From an uncultured Alphaproteobacteria bacterium (lineage in GTDB: Bacteria > Pseudomonadota > Alphaproteobacteria > Thalassobaculales > Thalassobaculaceae), in assembly GCA_902629125.1 (NCBI GenBank), contig CACOPQ010000002.1, positions 1-64,000 of the forward strand: DNA of 64,000 nucleotides, written 5' to 3'. The position numbers and the translations under genes were made by a program. Positions 63,679 through 64,000 of this stretch are shown here, piece after piece (position 1 is the stretch's first letter; every line of letters starts with the position of its first letter). Below the pieces are notes generated by a model. The model worked only from the letters and a program-made list of their open reading frames with translations. It was not told where the DNA came from and did no database searches.

Positions 63679-64000
63679 ATGGAAAAAATTGTTTTTCTCT
63701 ACAAACAAGCGAATGTGCCAGATGAAATAATTGAAGCAATTAAGCTAAGAACGCCAGCTGGCTTCGAGGTAATATTTTGTGAGGAAAAGATGCCAACTGA
63801 GGAGCGTAGAAAATATGTCGCTATAGCAGATTATTTTATGCTCTACACTGTTGGCTTTGACGATTTAGATGTAGCAAAAAAAGCAAAGCTTATGCAGATA
63901 TTAAGTGCTGGTTATGATCGACTTAATGTTAAAAATTTGAAATCAGCGGGGATACCATTAGCCACAAATGGCGGCGCTAATGCACCAACTGTTGCAGAAC
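63679..64000 (+). CDS. D-isomer-specific 2-hydroxyacid dehydrogenase, N-terminal part (runs off window)
   Basis: The frame from ATG 63679 is open to the right edge (107 codons) and gives MEKIVFLYKQANVPDEI, then LMQILSAGYDRLNVKNLKSAGIPLATNGGANAPTVAE. This is the substrate-domain half of the family with the typical G(A/G)N-x-P-x-VAE segment preceding the Rossmann domain, which lies outside the window. GCGAGGAAA precedes the ATG. Family is clear; substrate is not. Confidence 0.85.
   Translation, partial: MEKIVFLYKQANVPDEIIEAIKLRTPAGFEVIFCEEKMPTEERRKYVAIADYFMLYTVGFDDLDVAKKAKLMQILSAGYDRLNVKNLKSAGIPLATNGGANAPTVAE

Noticed and set aside
1-64000. CRISPR array, Cas genes, toxin-antitoxin pairs, restriction or other named defence systems.
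   Set aside because: No regularly spaced direct repeats and no proteins of those families were seen. The small RHH-like ORF at 4.87 kb has no toxin partner.

Overview
This window looks like about 64 kb of chromosome from an uncultured, probably marine, alphaproteobacterium. The base composition is AT-leaning, genes are tightly packed, and TTG starts with good Shine-Dalgarno sites occur. Alphaproteobacterial indicators are a DUF1244 protein, a TarD-type tartrate dehydratase, TolB/TPR adenylate cyclases, a type III CoA-transferase/acyl-CoA ligase operon and a PilZ protein. No rRNA, ribosomal protein or other strong taxonomic marker is present, so the placement is an inference.

Positions 1-18.8 kb read as a decaying accessory region that ends beside a tRNA gene. 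It holds the 3' end of a DUF5648 protein, a TarD-like dehydratase, an aldehyde dehydrogenase, GFA-type zinc proteins (one intact, one 5'-truncated copy), a dead VOC/glyoxalase copy, ferrochelatase, and a cassette of two methyltransferases, a VOC protein, a DehI-like protein and an SDR with a substituted active site. Two class III adenylate cyclases, both 598 aa, follow. Two pieces of one type of tyrosine recombinase lie about 6 kb apart in opposite orientation, as an inversion through an integrase would leave them. A 56-bp sequence occurs as an inverted pair at 7.1 and 18.8 kb, and a second repeat family occurs at 0.3, 4.2 and 8.1 kb.

The region ends at tRNA-Leu(UAA) (18848-19146, minus strand). 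The anticodon of this tRNA is split after U34 by a 213-nt sequence with the P1, P4-P7 and P9 pairings of a small group I intron. This is the most notable element in the window.

From 19.2 kb on the content is mostly ordinary chromosome. It includes branched-chain aminotransferase, two MFS carriers (one with an unusual soluble N-terminal domain), an HD phosphohydrolase, an EamA exporter and a SPOR lipoprotein. A seven-gene minus-strand operon (27.6-34.9 kb) encodes a CoA-dependent acid degradation pathway: CoA-transferase, acyl-CoA ligase, two MaoC/FAS1-type hydratases, enoyl-CoA hydratase, NUDIX hydrolase and acyl-CoA dehydrogenase. Next come glucose-6-phosphate isomerase, PilZ, a TauD-like dioxygenase, a class C serine hydrolase and a CinA relative.

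The 40.8-47.3 kb stretch groups a 2-hydroxyacid dehydrogenase, a leaderless NMT1-like binding protein, a maleate isomerase/Asp-Glu racemase family enzyme, an Old Yellow Enzyme, a leaderless gamma-glutamyltransferase and a lactonase-like metallo-beta-lactamase. It looks like a small catabolic cluster of unknown substrate. The last part has a FIST sensor, periplasmic glutathione peroxidase, a drug/metabolite exporter, a mandelate racemase-family enzyme, pyrF, an N-formylglutamate amidohydrolase family protein, DUF1244, a Baeyer-Villiger monooxygenase, an MFS carrier, a duplicated pentapeptide-repeat protein facing a third cyclase-domain protein, methionine aminopeptidase, aconitase B, and the start of another 2-hydroxyacid dehydrogenase.
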